A stretch of DNA of 64,000 nucleotides from Plantibacter flavus (GCF_002024505.1 NZ_CP019402.1:310001-374000); one strand, 5' to 3'. Shown: positions 7,688 to 16,691, counted from the first letter of the stretch. Notes: a model not told the origin generated them from the letters alone. Translations and numbers: made by a program.

Positions 7688-8713
7688 GTGACCGGAAACG
7701 CAACTACCCGATTCGACAATGTGGCCATGTTGTCGGTGGCGAGCACGCTGCCGTCCGCAGTGGTGACCTCGGTCGAGATCGAAGAAGGTCTCGCGGGTGC
7801 GATGAAACGCGCCCGCCTCCCGAAGGGCATCCTGCGACGCGTCGCTGGTGTGGTCGAGCGACGCCACTGGGGACCCGGCGAGAACTCGGACGACGCCACG
7901 GTGTCGGCCGGTCGCCGAGCGCTCGCCGAGGCTGGCATCTCGCCCTCCCAGATCGGGCTCATGATCAACACCTCGGTGACGAGGCAGCACCTCGAGCCCT
8001 CCGTCGCCGTCCGCATCCACGACGGCCTCGGCCTGCCGAGCTCGGCCATCAACTTCGACATCGCCAACGCCTGTCTCGGCTTCGTGACCGGCATGACCAT
8101 GGCGGCCGCGATGATCGAGTCCGGCCAGATCGAGTACGCACTCATCGTCAACGGCGAGGACGCGAGCGAGGTGCACGCCAACACCATCGAGCGCCTCAGT
8201 GGCAGCACCATCGACCGCGACGACTTCATGAGCGAGTTCGCCTCCCTCACCCTCGGCTCCGGGGCGGCCGCCGCCGTCATCGGGCCGGCCGACCGCCACC
8301 CCGAGGGGCACCGCATCCTCGGCGGCGTCACCCGCGCGGCGACGGAGTTCAACCACCTCTGCGTCGGCAGCGTCGACGGCATGTTCACCGATGCCCGAGC
8401 ACTCCTCAAGGGCGGGCTCGACCTCGTCGTCTCCGCGTGGAAGGAAGCCGCCGGCGACTCGTGGCGGTGGTCGAAGATGGACCGCTACATCACCCACCAG
8501 GTGTCGTCCATCCACACGGACTCCATGGTGAAGGCCGCCTCGCTCGACCGCAGTCGCGTACCGGTCACCTATCCCTACCTCGGCAACGTCGGACCGGCCT
8601 CCATCCCGATCACCCTCGCCGACCAGCAGTCGACCCTGAACAAGGGCGACCGCGTCCTCCTCATGGGCGTCGGCTCGGGGTTGAACACCGGCCTCATGGA
8701 ACTCGCGTGGTAG
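7688..8713 (+). CDS. oleA: OleA, thiolase-fold acyl-CoA condensing enzyme
   Basis: A 341-residue thiolase-superfamily protein of the KASIII type. The nucleophilic cysteine is in FDIANACLGF (Cys129); a glutamate in RQHLEPSVAV (Glu103), a histidine in YITHQVSS (His270) and an asparagine in YPYLGNVGPA (Asn300) complete the expected active site of OleA, which joins two fatty acyl-CoAs head to head to a beta-keto acid. The start GTG at 7688 has GGAGGA five bases upstream. The next genes encode an OleB-OleC fusion and OleD with stop/start overlaps, which makes the assignment firm. About 200 bp upstream (7475-7687) is non-coding and should hold the promoter. Confidence 0.93.
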   Translation: MTGNATTRFDNVAMLSVASTLPSAVVTSVEIEEGLAGAMKRARLPKGILRRVAGVVERRHWGPGENSDDATVSAGRRALAEAGISPSQIGLMINTSVTRQHLEPSVAVRIHDGLGLPSSAINFDIANACLGFVTGMTMAAAMIESGQIEYALIVNGEDASEVHANTIERLSGSTIDRDDFMSEFASLTLGSGAAAAVIGPADRHPEGHRILGGVTRAATEFNHLCVGSVDGMFTDARALLKGGLDLVVSAWKEAAGDSWRWSKMDRYITHQVSSIHTDSMVKAASLDRSRVPVTYPYLGNVGPASIPITLADQQSTLNKGDRVLLMGVGSGLNTGLMELAW

Positions 8714-11385
8714 CGGGTACGGTCGCCGCGAACGTCGGCCTGCGGACCATGGGTGTGCGCGCCGCCGGTCTGCCCGGCCTCCCCGCGCGGTACTCGCGCC
8801 GCATCGACGTCCCCGGTCGGCTGGCGGACGACGGCGTGACGAGGAACTGGCACTACCTCGACACCGCCGAGGCGCTCAGCGAAGCCGGTGTCGAGCCGGT
8901 CGGCACCGTCCTCGCCGTCCACGGCAACCCGACCTGGTCGTACCTCTGGCGCTCGCTCATCACCCGGTCCGTCGAGCAGGCCGACGCCGGCGGTACCGCC
9001 TGGCGCGTCGTCGCCGTCGACCAGCTCGAGATGGGCTGGTCCGAGCGGACCGAAATCACCCGCACCCTCGAACAGCGGATCGCCGACCTCGCAGCCTTCT
9101 CCGACGCACTCGGCCTCACCGGTCCCGTCGTCACCCTCGGTCACGACTGGGGCGGCGTCATCTCCCTCGGCTGGGCCACCGAGCATCCTGAGCTCCTCGT
9201 CGGGTCGATGCTGCTCAACACGGCCGTGCACCACCCGGAGGGCACCCCGATCCCCGCGCCACTGCGGCTCGCCGGCGCTCGCGGCATGCTCGGTGCAGGT
9301 TCGGTGCAGACGACCGCCTTCCTCGACACGACGCTGTCGCTCGCGTCCCCGCCGCTCGATCGCGACGTCCGCGACGCGTACCGCAGCCCCTACTCCGCTC
9401 CGGCGCGACGCCGCGGCATCGGCGCGTTCGTCGCCGACATCCCGGCGACTCCGGAGCATGTCAGCTTCCCGCGCCTCGAGCGCCTCGCCGACGACGTCGC
9501 CCAGCTCCGCGTCCCTGCGCTCATGCTGTGGGGTCCGCGAGACCCGATCTTCAGCGACCGCTACCTCGACGACCTCGCCGACCGCCTCCCGCACGCCGAG
9601 GTCCACCGCTTCGCCGGCGCGGGTCACCTCGTCATCGAGGACGCCCCGGTCGCCGAGTCGTTGCTCACGTGGCTCGACGACAGCCTGCCGCAGGGCGTGC
9701 CGGTCGAAGCGACGCCTGTGGAGTCCGCTGCCGCTGCGACCGAGCAGCCCGACTTCGAACCGCTCTGGCGGCGGTTGGACGAGCGACGCACCGACGACAG
9801 CGATGCGATCGTCGAACAGCGCGGTTCGGGTGCGGCCCGTCGCGTCAGCTGGAAGCAGCTCGACGACCGCGTGACGCGATTGGCCGCCGGCTTGCACCGC
9901 ATCGGCGTCCGGCGCGGCGACCGCGTGTCCCTGCTCGTCACGCCCGGCGCGACGCTCACCGCCGTGATCTACGCCTGCCTGCGCATCGGCGCGGTCGTGG
10001 TCGTCGCCGACGCCGGTCTCGGCGTCAAGGGCCTCCACCGTGCGGTCCGAGGCGCGTGGCCCGCCTACGTCATCGGCGAGACCAAGGGCCTCGCCGCCGC
10101 TCGTGCGCTCGGCTGGCCGGGTGTGAAGATCTCCGCGGCCCGCCTCCCCGGCGCGACCGCGACGGCTCTCGGCGTCTCGCACAGCCTCAAGGACCTGCTC
10201 GACGCCCGTGCAACGCCTGAGCTGCCCGGCGAACCCGGCCCGACCGACCTCGCGGCGATCCTCTACACCTCGGGATCGACCGGTCCGGCGAAGGGCGTGA
10301 AGTACACCCACGCTCAGCTGTCGTCGTTGCGCGACGTCCTCTCGGAGCACTTCTCGATCACCGCCGACTCGGGGCTCGTCACCGGGTTCGCGCCGTTCGC
10401 ACTGCTCGGCCCGGCGCTCGGAGCCCGTTCCTCGACGCCGGAGATGGACATCTCGGCGCCCCGGACACTCACCGCTCGAGCGGTCGCTGCGGCCGTGGCC
10501 GAGACGGACGCCGACATCGTCTTCCTCTCGCCGGCCGCCATCCTGAACGTGGTCGCGACCGCCGATGCGCTCGACGCAGGGGACCGACAGGCGCTCCAGG
10601 GTGTCAGGACCGTGCTCTCGACGGGCGCACCCGTCAGCCGCCAGCTCCTCACGGCACTCGTGGGTGTCCTGCCCAATGCGTCCGCACACGCGGTGTACGG
10701 CATGACCGAGTGTCTGCTCGTCTCGGACATCACCCTCGACACGCTGCCCGACGAGGACACCGAGCACACGGGGGTGTGCGTCGGGACGCCCATCGGCGGA
10801 GTCGACGTGCGCATCAGCCCGCTCGACGAGGCCGGACGCGCCACCGGTGCGCCGACGCAGGACGCGGACCGCCTCGGCGAGGTCATCATCTCGGCCGAGC
10901 ACCTCAAGTCGCAGTACGACCGGCTCTGGCTGACCGACCGGGCCGCCGTCCGCGACGTCGCCGAGGACGGACGCTGGCACCGCACCGGCGACGTCGGGCA
11001 TCTCGACGCCGATGGCCGCCTCTGGATCGAGGGCCGTCTGCCGCACGTGATCGCGACCCAGGACGGACCGATCGCTCCGGTCGGACCTGAGCAGGCGATC
11101 GAGACGGTGCCGCTCGTCCGCCGCGCCGCCGTCGTGGGCGTCGGTCCCGAGGGTCTCCGCCAGTGCGTCGCGATCGTCGAGACCACCACGGGTACGAAGC
11201 GGGTCCAGCTCGCCGAGGCCCAGCTCGCAGGGCAGGTGCGCGACGCCTCACCGCAGCCGCTCGTCGCCGTCTTCGTGGTCCCCGAGCTGCCGACCGACAT
11301 CCGCCACAACTCCAAGATCGACCGCACCCGCCTGTCGGTGTGGGCGGAAGGCATCCTGGCCGGTGAACGGCTGAGCACCCCGTGA
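8707..11385 (+). CDS. oleBC: OleBC fusion: beta-lactone decarboxylase and beta-lactone synthetase
   Basis: An 892-residue two-domain protein. Residues about 1-335 are an alpha/beta hydrolase of the haloalkane-dehalogenase type: VHGNPTWSYLWRSL, the nucleophile Asp147 in LGHDWGGVISL, and the C-terminal histidine in FAGAGHLVIED; this is OleB, which decarboxylates the beta-lactone to the cis-olefin. From about 360 on is an AMP-forming ligase fold with YTSGSTGPAKGVKYTH near residue 520, YGMTECLL, and the GDVGHLDADGRLWIEGR hinge region; this is OleC, which makes the beta-lactone from the beta-hydroxy acid. The two are joined by an acidic/alanine linker. GTG 8707 overlaps the oleA stop. A longer frame begins at 8437 but lies inside oleA. 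Fused oleBC is known from Micrococcus luteus. Confidence 0.93.
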   Translation: MVAGTVAANVGLRTMGVRAAGLPGLPARYSRRIDVPGRLADDGVTRNWHYLDTAEALSEAGVEPVGTVLAVHGNPTWSYLWRSLITRSVEQADAGGTAWRVVAVDQLEMGWSERTEITRTLEQRIADLAAFSDALGLTGPVVTLGHDWGGVISLGWATEHPELLVGSMLLNTAVHHPEGTPIPAPLRLAGARGMLGAGSVQTTAFLDTTLSLASPPLDRDVRDAYRSPYSAPARRRGIGAFVADIPATPEHVSFPRLERLADDVAQLRVPALMLWGPRDPIFSDRYLDDLADRLPHAEVHRFAGAGHLVIEDAPVAESLLTWLDDSLPQGVPVEATPVESAAAATEQPDFEPLWRRLDERRTDDSDAIVEQRGSGAARRVSWKQLDDRVTRLAAGLHRIGVRRGDRVSLLVTPGATLTAVIYACLRIGAVVVVADAGLGVKGLHRAVRGAWPAYVIGETKGLAAARALGWPGVKISAARLPGATATALGVSHSLKDLLDARATPELPGEPGPTDLAAILYTSGSTGPAKGVKYTHAQLSSLRDVLSEHFSITADSGLVTGFAPFALLGPALGARSSTPEMDISAPRTLTARAVAAAVAETDADIVFLSPAAILNVVATADALDAGDRQALQGVRTVLSTGAPVSRQLLTALVGVLPNASAHAVYGMTECLLVSDITLDTLPDEDTEHTGVCVGTPIGGVDVRISPLDEAGRATGAPTQDADRLGEVIISAEHLKSQYDRLWLTDRAAVRDVAEDGRWHRTGDVGHLDADGRLWIEGRLPHVIATQDGPIAPVGPEQAIETVPLVRRAAVVGVGPEGLRQCVAIVETTTGTKRVQLAEAQLAGQVRDASPQPLVAVFVVPELPTDIRHNSKIDRTRLSVWAEGILAGERLSTP

Positions 11386-12350
11386 CCGTCCTCGTCACCG
11401 GTGCGAGCGGCATGCTCGGCCGCGAGGTCGCCCTCGAGCTGCTCCGTGGCGGACATCGCGTCCGGGTGTTGCAGCGTGGACCGTCGGCGCTCACCGGCGT
11501 CGAAGAGGTGCGCGGATCCATCACCGACGCAGCCGTCGTCGAGTCGGCGATGGACGGTGTCGACGCGGTCGTGCATCTGGCCGCGAAGGTCTCGTTGGCG
11601 GGTGACCCGGCGGAGTTCGAACGCGTCAACGTCGCCGGGGCCGAGGTCGTCCTCGACGCGGCCGAGACCGCAGGCGTCTCGCGGTTCGTCCACATCTCCT
11701 CGCCGTCCGTCGCGCACGGTGGCTCGGCGCTCGTGGGTGTGGGTGCGGAACCGGCCGATCCGGGCGCGGCTCGCGGTGAGTACGCGCGCACGAAGGCGCA
11801 GGGCGAGCTGCTCGCCCTCGCGCGGGACCGCCGCGGCTTCGCGGTCGTCGTCGTGCGGCCGCACCTCGTCTGGGGTCCGGGCGATCCACAGCTCGTCGAG
11901 CGCATCGTGGATCGCGCGCGCCGCGGCCGCCTGCCCCTGCTCGACGACGGCACCGCCCTCATCGACAGCACGTACGTCGCGAACGCGGCGTCGGCCATCG
12001 CCGCGGCACTCGAACACGCGGAGACGGCACACGGTCGGGCGTTCGTGGTGACGAACGGGGAGCCGCGTCCGGTCGGCGAGCTGCTCGCGGGCATCTGCCG
12101 TGCTGCCGGCGTGAAGCCGCCCGCCTTCAGTGTCCCCGCCGGCGTCGCGCGAGCTGCCGGTGGGCTCGTCGAGCGCCTGTGGAGCATCCGCCCCGGTGCC
12201 GATGAGCCGCCGATGACGCGCTTCCTCGCGGAGCAGCTGTCGACCGCGCACTGGTTCGACCAGCGACAGACCCGCGCGGCTTTGCGCTGGACGCCGGCGG
12301 TCTCGATCGATGAGGGTCTCGAGCGCCTGGCGGCCCACTACCGCGGCTGA
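11382..12350 (+). CDS. oleD: OleD, NAD(P)-dependent beta-keto acid reductase
   Basis: A 322-residue extended short-chain dehydrogenase. The Rossmann motif is VLVTGASGMLGREVALELL at the N terminus; the catalytic tyrosine and lysine are in EYARTKAQGELLALA, with an upstream serine in FVHISSPS. It would reduce the beta-keto acid from OleA to the beta-hydroxy acid used by OleC. GTG 11382 overlaps the oleBC stop by four bases, so the three genes are translationally coupled and the pathway order A-BC-D is complete. It ends 36 bp before a convergent flavin monooxygenase gene. Confidence 0.92.
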   Translation: MTVLVTGASGMLGREVALELLRGGHRVRVLQRGPSALTGVEEVRGSITDAAVVESAMDGVDAVVHLAAKVSLAGDPAEFERVNVAGAEVVLDAAETAGVSRFVHISSPSVAHGGSALVGVGAEPADPGAARGEYARTKAQGELLALARDRRGFAVVVVRPHLVWGPGDPQLVERIVDRARRGRLPLLDDGTALIDSTYVANAASAIAAALEHAETAHGRAFVVTNGEPRPVGELLAGICRAAGVKPPAFSVPAGVARAAGGLVERLWSIRPGADEPPMTRFLAEQLSTAHWFDQRQTRAALRWTPAVSIDEGLERLAAHYRG

Positions 12351-12386
12351 CCCCGTCTCGTCATCGGGGGCCCGCGTTCCGGCCGC

Positions 12387-13619
12387 TCATCGTTCGGCGA
12401 TCGCCGGCAACGCCCGGTCGCTGTCGGCGATGCGCGTGAGCTTGGCCGTGAGTGGCCTCAGCAAGGCGGACGTCAGGACACGGTCGGCGACACGCCGCAC
12501 TGTCAGTCCCAGACGGGTCTGCGGGTAGGCGAAGTTGACGATGCCTTTGGGGATGTTCTGGATCTGGTCGACCAAGGGGCGCATCCACTCGTCGAACGCG
12601 GCGAGTGCCGTGTTCAGGTCGCGGCGATCGAGCGGGTCAGTCGGCCCGCCGACCTTCGACAGCGACGCCGCGAGGACGTATCCGCTCGTCACCGCCAGGG
12701 AGGCGCCACCACCGCCCATCGGAGTGACGCACCAGGCGGCGTCTCCGATGACGCAGACGCGACCTCGGTGCCAGCTGGGCATCCGGATCTGCGTCAGCTC
12801 GTCGACGTAGACGTCCTCGGACGAGGCGAACCCGTCCAGGACGCGTTCGGACTGCCAGCCTGCGTCCGCGTATCGCTCGCGGAGACGCGCCTGCACGGCG
12901 CCCCGCTCGAGGCCGGCCAGATCGTCTCGGCCGGCGTACGCGAGGATCGCGCGAGTCGTGCCGTACGGGTCGGGTCGCAGGTGCACCTGACGGCCGCCGA
13001 TCGCGTTGTACCAGCGCCATCGGTCGTCGTCGGAAGGGGTGCGCGGGATCGTGCCGAATGCCATCGTCACGCCGAGGTCCCGGGCGTCCACTTCCCCCGG
13101 CTTGGAGAAGAGACGGTCGCGAGTGCGCGATCGGACCCCTTCGGCGATGACGAGCAGGTCTGCGTCCAGCACTCGTCCCGTGGTGGTGGTCGCCGTGAGC
13201 CGGCCTAGCACCGTGTCCGCGTCGACACCGTCCAGATGCTCGATGGACTCGCCGAAGCAGAACTCCACTCCGGTCGGCAAGGAGTCGAGGATGGTGCGCG
13301 CAAGGTCGCCGCGCAGCACCTCGAGTTCGGCTGTCGCGCCGTCGACCCCGTCGGAGGGCAGCTCTGCGGTGACTTTCCCGTTCCGGTCGACGAGCACTGC
13401 TCCCGTCTCGGTGGTGTTGGCGGCCTTCACCGCGTCCATGAGGCCCATACGGTCCAGGACGTCCCGAGCGACACCGCGGACATCCACGTTCTGCCCGCCG
13501 TCGCGGAAGGAGGGCGCGCGCTCGACGACGGTCACGGCCCAGCCGGTCCGGTGGAGCCACCAGGCGGCCGAGAGCCCCGCGATGCTGGCCCCCGAGATGA
13601 TTGCATGCGGTACGGTCAT
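12387..13619 (-). CDS. FAD-dependent monooxygenase (aromatic hydroxylase/TetX type)
   Basis: A 410-residue class A flavoprotein monooxygenase. The dinucleotide-binding motif is IISGASIAGLSAAWWLHRTG near residue 8; the ribose-contact residue follows at VVERAP. The DG-type motif appears as LLVIAEGVRSRTRDRL, and the second FAD motif as GRVCVIGDAAWCVTPMGGGG at about 290-310. It is divergent from a MarR regulator, with an inverted repeat in the promoter region, so the substrate is likely an inducer-type aromatic or antibiotic. A TetX-like or rifampicin-type oxidase is possible; the substrate cannot be settled from sequence. Confidence 0.85.
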   Translation of the reverse strand: MTVPHAIISGASIAGLSAAWWLHRTGWAVTVVERAPSFRDGGQNVDVRGVARDVLDRMGLMDAVKAANTTETGAVLVDRNGKVTAELPSDGVDGATAELEVLRGDLARTILDSLPTGVEFCFGESIEHLDGVDADTVLGRLTATTTTGRVLDADLLVIAEGVRSRTRDRLFSKPGEVDARDLGVTMAFGTIPRTPSDDDRWRWYNAIGGRQVHLRPDPYGTTRAILAYAGRDDLAGLERGAVQARLRERYADAGWQSERVLDGFASSEDVYVDELTQIRMPSWHRGRVCVIGDAAWCVTPMGGGGASLAVTSGYVLAASLSKVGGPTDPLDRRDLNTALAAFDEWMRPLVDQIQNIPKGIVNFAYPQTRLGLTVRRVADRVLTSALLRPLTAKLTRIADSDRALPAIAER

Positions 13620-13674
13620 CGCTGATCTCTCTGTCGTGTGTGACCGATCGCTGTTCGACCGGTCGACGTGATTG

Positions 13675-13703
13675 CTTTACAGTCAAGATACTACACAGTA
13701 AAG
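13675..13703. promoter_or_regulatory. MarR operator candidate between monooxygenase and MarR
   Basis: CTTTAC at 13675-13680 and GTAAAG at 13698-13703 are a perfect inverted repeat, and the sequence around them is AT-rich (13672-13711) compared with its surroundings. It lies nine bases before the MarR ATG, so binding would block its transcription and that of the divergent oxidase. The 17-bp spacing is long for a single MarR dimer site, so the arms may belong to separate sites. Confidence 0.45.
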
Positions 13704-13711
13704 GTAAATGT

Positions 13712-14227
13712 ATGGATGACATCGACCCCGTGGACGGGGCGTGGGCCGACCGCGAGGTGGCCATGATGCAGGGGTTGCGGGATTGGGCCGTCGCCTTCGA
13801 CGAGCTCAATCGCCATCTGTCGACGTGGATGCATCTGCCTGTGTCGGATGCGAACGCGCTCGGACGGATCGTCTGGGCGGAGCAGGCTGGGGAGCCGATG
13901 TCACCGGCGGTGTTGTCGCGCCACCTCGGCCTCACGTCGGGGGCCACTTCCGTGCTGATCGACAGGCTGGAGGCCGCCGGGCATGTGACCCGTCATCGTG
14001 ACACGGTCGATCGGCGCCGGGTCGGTCTGCGTCCGACGGAGGGGGCGCGTCGCGCGAGCGATCGGTTCCTCGCGTTCTCCGGCGCGGAGATCGCGCGCAC
14101 CCTGCACGAGACCGCGCCTGAGGAGGCGAGAGTCGTCATCGCCTTCCTGACGCGCATGACCTCGGCTGCGACGGCCGCGAACGGCCGCTTGGCGGAGCGC
14201 TCGAAAGCTGCCGCTGCATCTGCTTGA
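13712..14227 (+). CDS. MarR family transcriptional regulator
   Basis: A 171-residue winged-helix regulator with ALGRIVWAEQAGEPMSPAVL, SRHLGLTSGATSVLIDRLEA and the wing region AGHVTRHRDTVDRRRVGLRP. The ATG at 13712 follows AAAGG by seven bases; the frame is open further left (13601) but that would run through the divergent promoter. It is divergent from the FAD-dependent monooxygenase and most likely represses it, releasing on binding the oxidase substrate or a related aromatic, which is inference. Confidence 0.87.
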   Translation: MDDIDPVDGAWADREVAMMQGLRDWAVAFDELNRHLSTWMHLPVSDANALGRIVWAEQAGEPMSPAVLSRHLGLTSGATSVLIDRLEAAGHVTRHRDTVDRRRVGLRPTEGARRASDRFLAFSGAEIARTLHETAPEEARVVIAFLTRMTSAATAANGRLAERSKAAAASA

Positions 14228-14234
14228 CCGCAGA

Positions 14235-14339
14235 CCCAGCCCCGCCGCCGCGGTCCAGGCACCCGAGTGCCGGCTCAAGCGGCGGCGGGGTCTGGGCCAC
14301 ACCCGGGCGAGGGAGCCCGGTAGTGACGATGTTACGCGC
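14235..14339. repeat. Structured ~105-bp element, copy 1
   Basis: CCCAGCCCCGCCGCCGC at 14235-14251 pairs with GCGGCGGCGGGGTCTGGG at 14279-14296 with a single bulge. Its loop holds a smaller stem, GGCAC/GTGCC at 14258-14271. A second stem, CCGGGC/GCCCGG, follows at 14303-14320, and the element ends in GACGATGTTACGCGC. It starts eight bases after the MarR stop, so it may also act as a terminator. Confidence 0.7.
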
Positions 14340-14408
14340 TTCACCCCGCTCTCCCGACGGAATGCGCGGCTTGTTCGGAAGATGGCTATGAGAGCTCCGA
14401 TGCATGGT

Positions 14409-14514
14409 CCCAGCCCCGCCGCGGCGATCCAGACATTCGGGTGCCGGCTCAAGCGGCGGCGGGGTCTGGGCCACGACCGGGGAGGGAAGACCCGGTGTGG
14501 ACGATGGTACGCGC
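14409..14514. repeat. Structured ~105-bp element, copy 2
   Basis: A direct copy of the element at 14235, with the same long stem (14409 to 14470) and the ending GACGATGGTACGCGC. The second stem is kept but with different bases, ACCGGG at 14476-14481 against CCCGGT at 14491-14496, while copy 1 has CCGGGC/GCCCGG. Keeping the pairing while changing the bases suggests the folded form matters. Confidence 0.7.
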
Positions 14515-14584
14515 CAGGCCGGGCGGTGTCATCAGTCCACTTTCGGTGTAGCGGCCAAGCGATCCGCGGTCTACCGTGTCGATC

Positions 14585-15862
14585 ATGGCGGCGCGACGTG
14601 ACTCCGGGATCGGCACTGCGTACGACGGCGCACCGGCTGAGCACGTGCCCACCTCCCGTCGTCGGGTGGTCGGACGGATCATCGGCGTCGCCGCGTTGGT
14701 GGCGTTCATCGTGGCGGCACCTGCCGTCGCGCGGCTGCTCGACTTCGGCGTCCGCGTGGGGGAGGGGGCGGCGGTCGAGTCCTCGGTGGAGGGCTTCTAC
14801 GGGTCGGCTACGCCCACACCGGCGTCGACCTCCGCGACGCCGGGGACGATCGTGCGGAGTGAGCCCGTCGTCGGCGCGCCGGACGGTGCCACGGCGCTGC
14901 GGGTCGTCTACCACTCGACCGATGTCGACGGCGCCGACATCCTCGTCTCCGGCCTGATCGTCGCACCGAGCGGACCGTCGGCGGCCGGGAGCCGAACGGT
15001 CGTGTCCTGGGCGCACCCGACGACCGGCACCGCACCGCACTGTGCGCCGTCGAGCGGTATCGCGCCGTTCGCGCTCATCGAGGGGCTCACCGACCTCCTC
15101 GCGGACGGCAACGTCGTCGTCGCCACCGACTACGCGGGTATGGGGATCCCCGGCCCGGCGTCGTTCCTCATCGGCGCGACCGAGGCGGCGAACGTCCTCG
15201 ACATCGCCCGTGCCGCGCAGCACGTCGAGGGCATCGACGCGAGCGACCGCGTCGTGCTGTGGGGGCACTCGCAGGGTGGACACGCCGCCCTGTTCGCGGC
15301 GCAGCGTGCCGCCACCTATGCGCCGGACCTCGACGTGCGGGGCGTCGCGGTCGCGGCTCCGGCGAGCGACCTGGCGGCGCTCCTCGAGGACGACATCCGC
15401 GACGTCTCCGGTGTCACGATCGGGGCTTACGCCTTCAACGCCTACGCCGAGGCCTATGCAGACCGACTCCCTGCGGAGCCGCTCAGCACCATCCTCTCTC
15501 CGGCCGGAGTGGCGGCCGTGCCCGCTATGGCGAAGCTGTGTCTCCACGGCGAGAACCAGCAGCTGCACGACATCGCCGACCCGATGATCGGCTCGTTCCT
15601 GACCGAGGACCCGGCGACGGCCCCCGTGTGGAGTGACCTCCTGCGGGAGAACACGCCCACCGAGCGGATCACCGTGCCGCTGTTCGTCGCGCAGGGATCG
15701 AAGGACACGCTCATCCGGCCCGCCGTGACCGCCGCCTACGTCGCTGCGCAGGAACAGGCCGGCGCCTCGGTGACCTCACGCGTCTACCCCGACGCCGATC
15801 ACGCCACTGTCGCCCTCACGGCCCTCGCCGACCTCCGGGTCTGGATGCGCACACTGGGTTGA
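14585..15862 (+). CDS. Secreted or membrane-anchored lipase-family protein
   Basis: A 425-residue alpha/beta hydrolase of the secretory lipase (LIP) family. An arginine-rich N terminus precedes one hydrophobic helix (IIGVAALVAFIVAAPAVARL, about residues 30-50), a signal anchor or uncleaved signal. The nucleophile serine is in VVLWGHSQGGHAALFAAQ; the acid is likely the aspartate in FVAQGSKDTLIRP and the histidine that in YPDADHATVAL. VVSWAHPTTGTAP near residue 140 is typical of the family's oxyanion region. Start: ATG 14585 or GTG 14576 nine bases earlier; no strong ribosome site separates them. Substrates are probably short-chain esters or triglycerides. Confidence 0.83.
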   Translation: MAARRDSGIGTAYDGAPAEHVPTSRRRVVGRIIGVAALVAFIVAAPAVARLLDFGVRVGEGAAVESSVEGFYGSATPTPASTSATPGTIVRSEPVVGAPDGATALRVVYHSTDVDGADILVSGLIVAPSGPSAAGSRTVVSWAHPTTGTAPHCAPSSGIAPFALIEGLTDLLADGNVVVATDYAGMGIPGPASFLIGATEAANVLDIARAAQHVEGIDASDRVVLWGHSQGGHAALFAAQRAATYAPDLDVRGVAVAAPASDLAALLEDDIRDVSGVTIGAYAFNAYAEAYADRLPAEPLSTILSPAGVAAVPAMAKLCLHGENQQLHDIADPMIGSFLTEDPATAPVWSDLLRENTPTERITVPLFVAQGSKDTLIRPAVTAAYVAAQEQAGASVTSRVYPDADHATVALTALADLRVWMRTLG

Positions 15863-15888
15863 AGCGCAGCGGCTGCCAGACTGGACGC

Positions 15889-16286
15889 ATGGTCGACACG
15901 TTCTTGCGTCTGTGGGACGCCGACGACGCGCAGTCCCTCCAAGTCGCCTCCGTCGAGAACGTCGACCTGGCTCCGCAATTCGGCGGCACGCCACCGGGTG
16001 GCTGTCCTACTGGCTGATCACGAGCGCGCGCGGCGGCGGTCTCGCGACGCGAGCGGTCAGGACGGTCGCCGATCACGCATTCCGCGAGGGGCTGTTCCGC
16101 TTGGAACTGGGTCATCGGGTGAACAACCCTGCGTCCTGTGGGGTCGCGACGCGGGCCGGCTTCCTCCCTGAGGGCATCGAACGGCAGAAGCTCGCGTACG
16201 GCGCCGATCGTTTCGATGTCGAGCTGCACGCCCGCCTGGCGACGGACCCGGTGCCTGACGGCGATCTGCTTCTTCCGATTCGTTAG
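15889..16286 (+). pseudogene. Broken GNAT (RimJ/RimL-type) acetyltransferase
   Basis: From ATG 15889 the frame reads MVDTFLRLWDADDAQSLQVA and stops at about 16017. The recognisable GNAT core continues in another frame: TGWLSYWLITSARGGGLATR, then AVRTVADHAFREGLFRLELG and NPASCGVATRAGFLPEGIER, ending at 16286. The N-terminal start and the acetyl-CoA-binding part are both there, but about 60-70 residues expected between them are missing. So an internal deletion that also shifted the frame has inactivated the gene. It abuts the damaged nucleotidyltransferase gene on the opposite strand, overlapping by four bases. Confidence 0.72.
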
Positions 16287-16691
16287 GAGGTCCGGTCTGG
16301 CGGCGTCGATCTGCCTGCCGCACGTGTTGCCGCGGTCATGAGCTTCATCGAGACGAGCACCTTCGGATCTGCAAGAGCGACGACGAAGCCTTCAGCGTGT
16401 GCTCTGACGACTCCTCGGCCGTCGGGGATGAACGGCCTCGCATTCGAGTTCAACCATGTCGGCGAAAGCGAATAACGCTCCGCCAGCCTCGCTGCTTCTT
16501 CCCGTACTTCAGTGTCCGGCCAGAAGACCGCGTCGACATCGGTCGTCACACGTATGTCGTGATCGTCCGGGTACTGCAAAGCCAGTGCCGCCCCTCCGAC
16601 CACGTACATACGTCCGCTCGGTCAAAGCGCCCTCGAGCTCCCGCATCAGCTGGCGGATGAAACCTGGATCCAACTGCCGTTCATGGCTCAC
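16283..16691 (-). pseudogene. Frameshifted nucleotidyltransferase-like gene (DUF6036 type)
   Basis: A GTG at 16689-16691 overlaps the stop of the upstream HTH gene and opens SHERQLDPGFIRQLMRELEG, ALTERT; the frame then loses sense. The next frame gives MYVVGGAALALQYPDDHDIR, VTTDVDAVFWPDTEV and DPKVLVSMKLMTAATR, which is the substrate-binding GG and the metal-binding D-x-D region of small nucleotidyltransferases of the DUF6036/AbiEii-like kind. A one-base shift near 16610 separates the halves. The C terminus ends abruptly in unrelated sequence (AAGRSTPPDRTS), so the last segment is also lost. Together with the HTH gene it looks like a decayed toxin-antitoxin-like pair. Confidence 0.65.

Larger units (their letters stand above)
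14228..14584. other. 357-bp intergenic region carrying a duplicated structured element
   Basis: No open frame with plausible codon use is seen on either strand between the MarR stop and the lipase start. The region contains two similar ~105-bp copies (14235-14339 and 14409-14514, described separately), 69 bp of unrelated sequence between them, and the lipase promoter area after 14515. Confidence 0.7.

Noticed and set aside
8575..11046. Long minus-strand frame of 823 residues opposite oleBC
   Set aside because: It is the complement of a high-GC coding region. Its sequence is Arg/Asp/Glu/Gly-rich with no domain, while the plus strand has clear OleB and OleC motifs.
14235..14514. Insertion-sequence ends
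   Set aside because: The copies are direct, not inverted, no transposase lies between them and no target duplication is seen.
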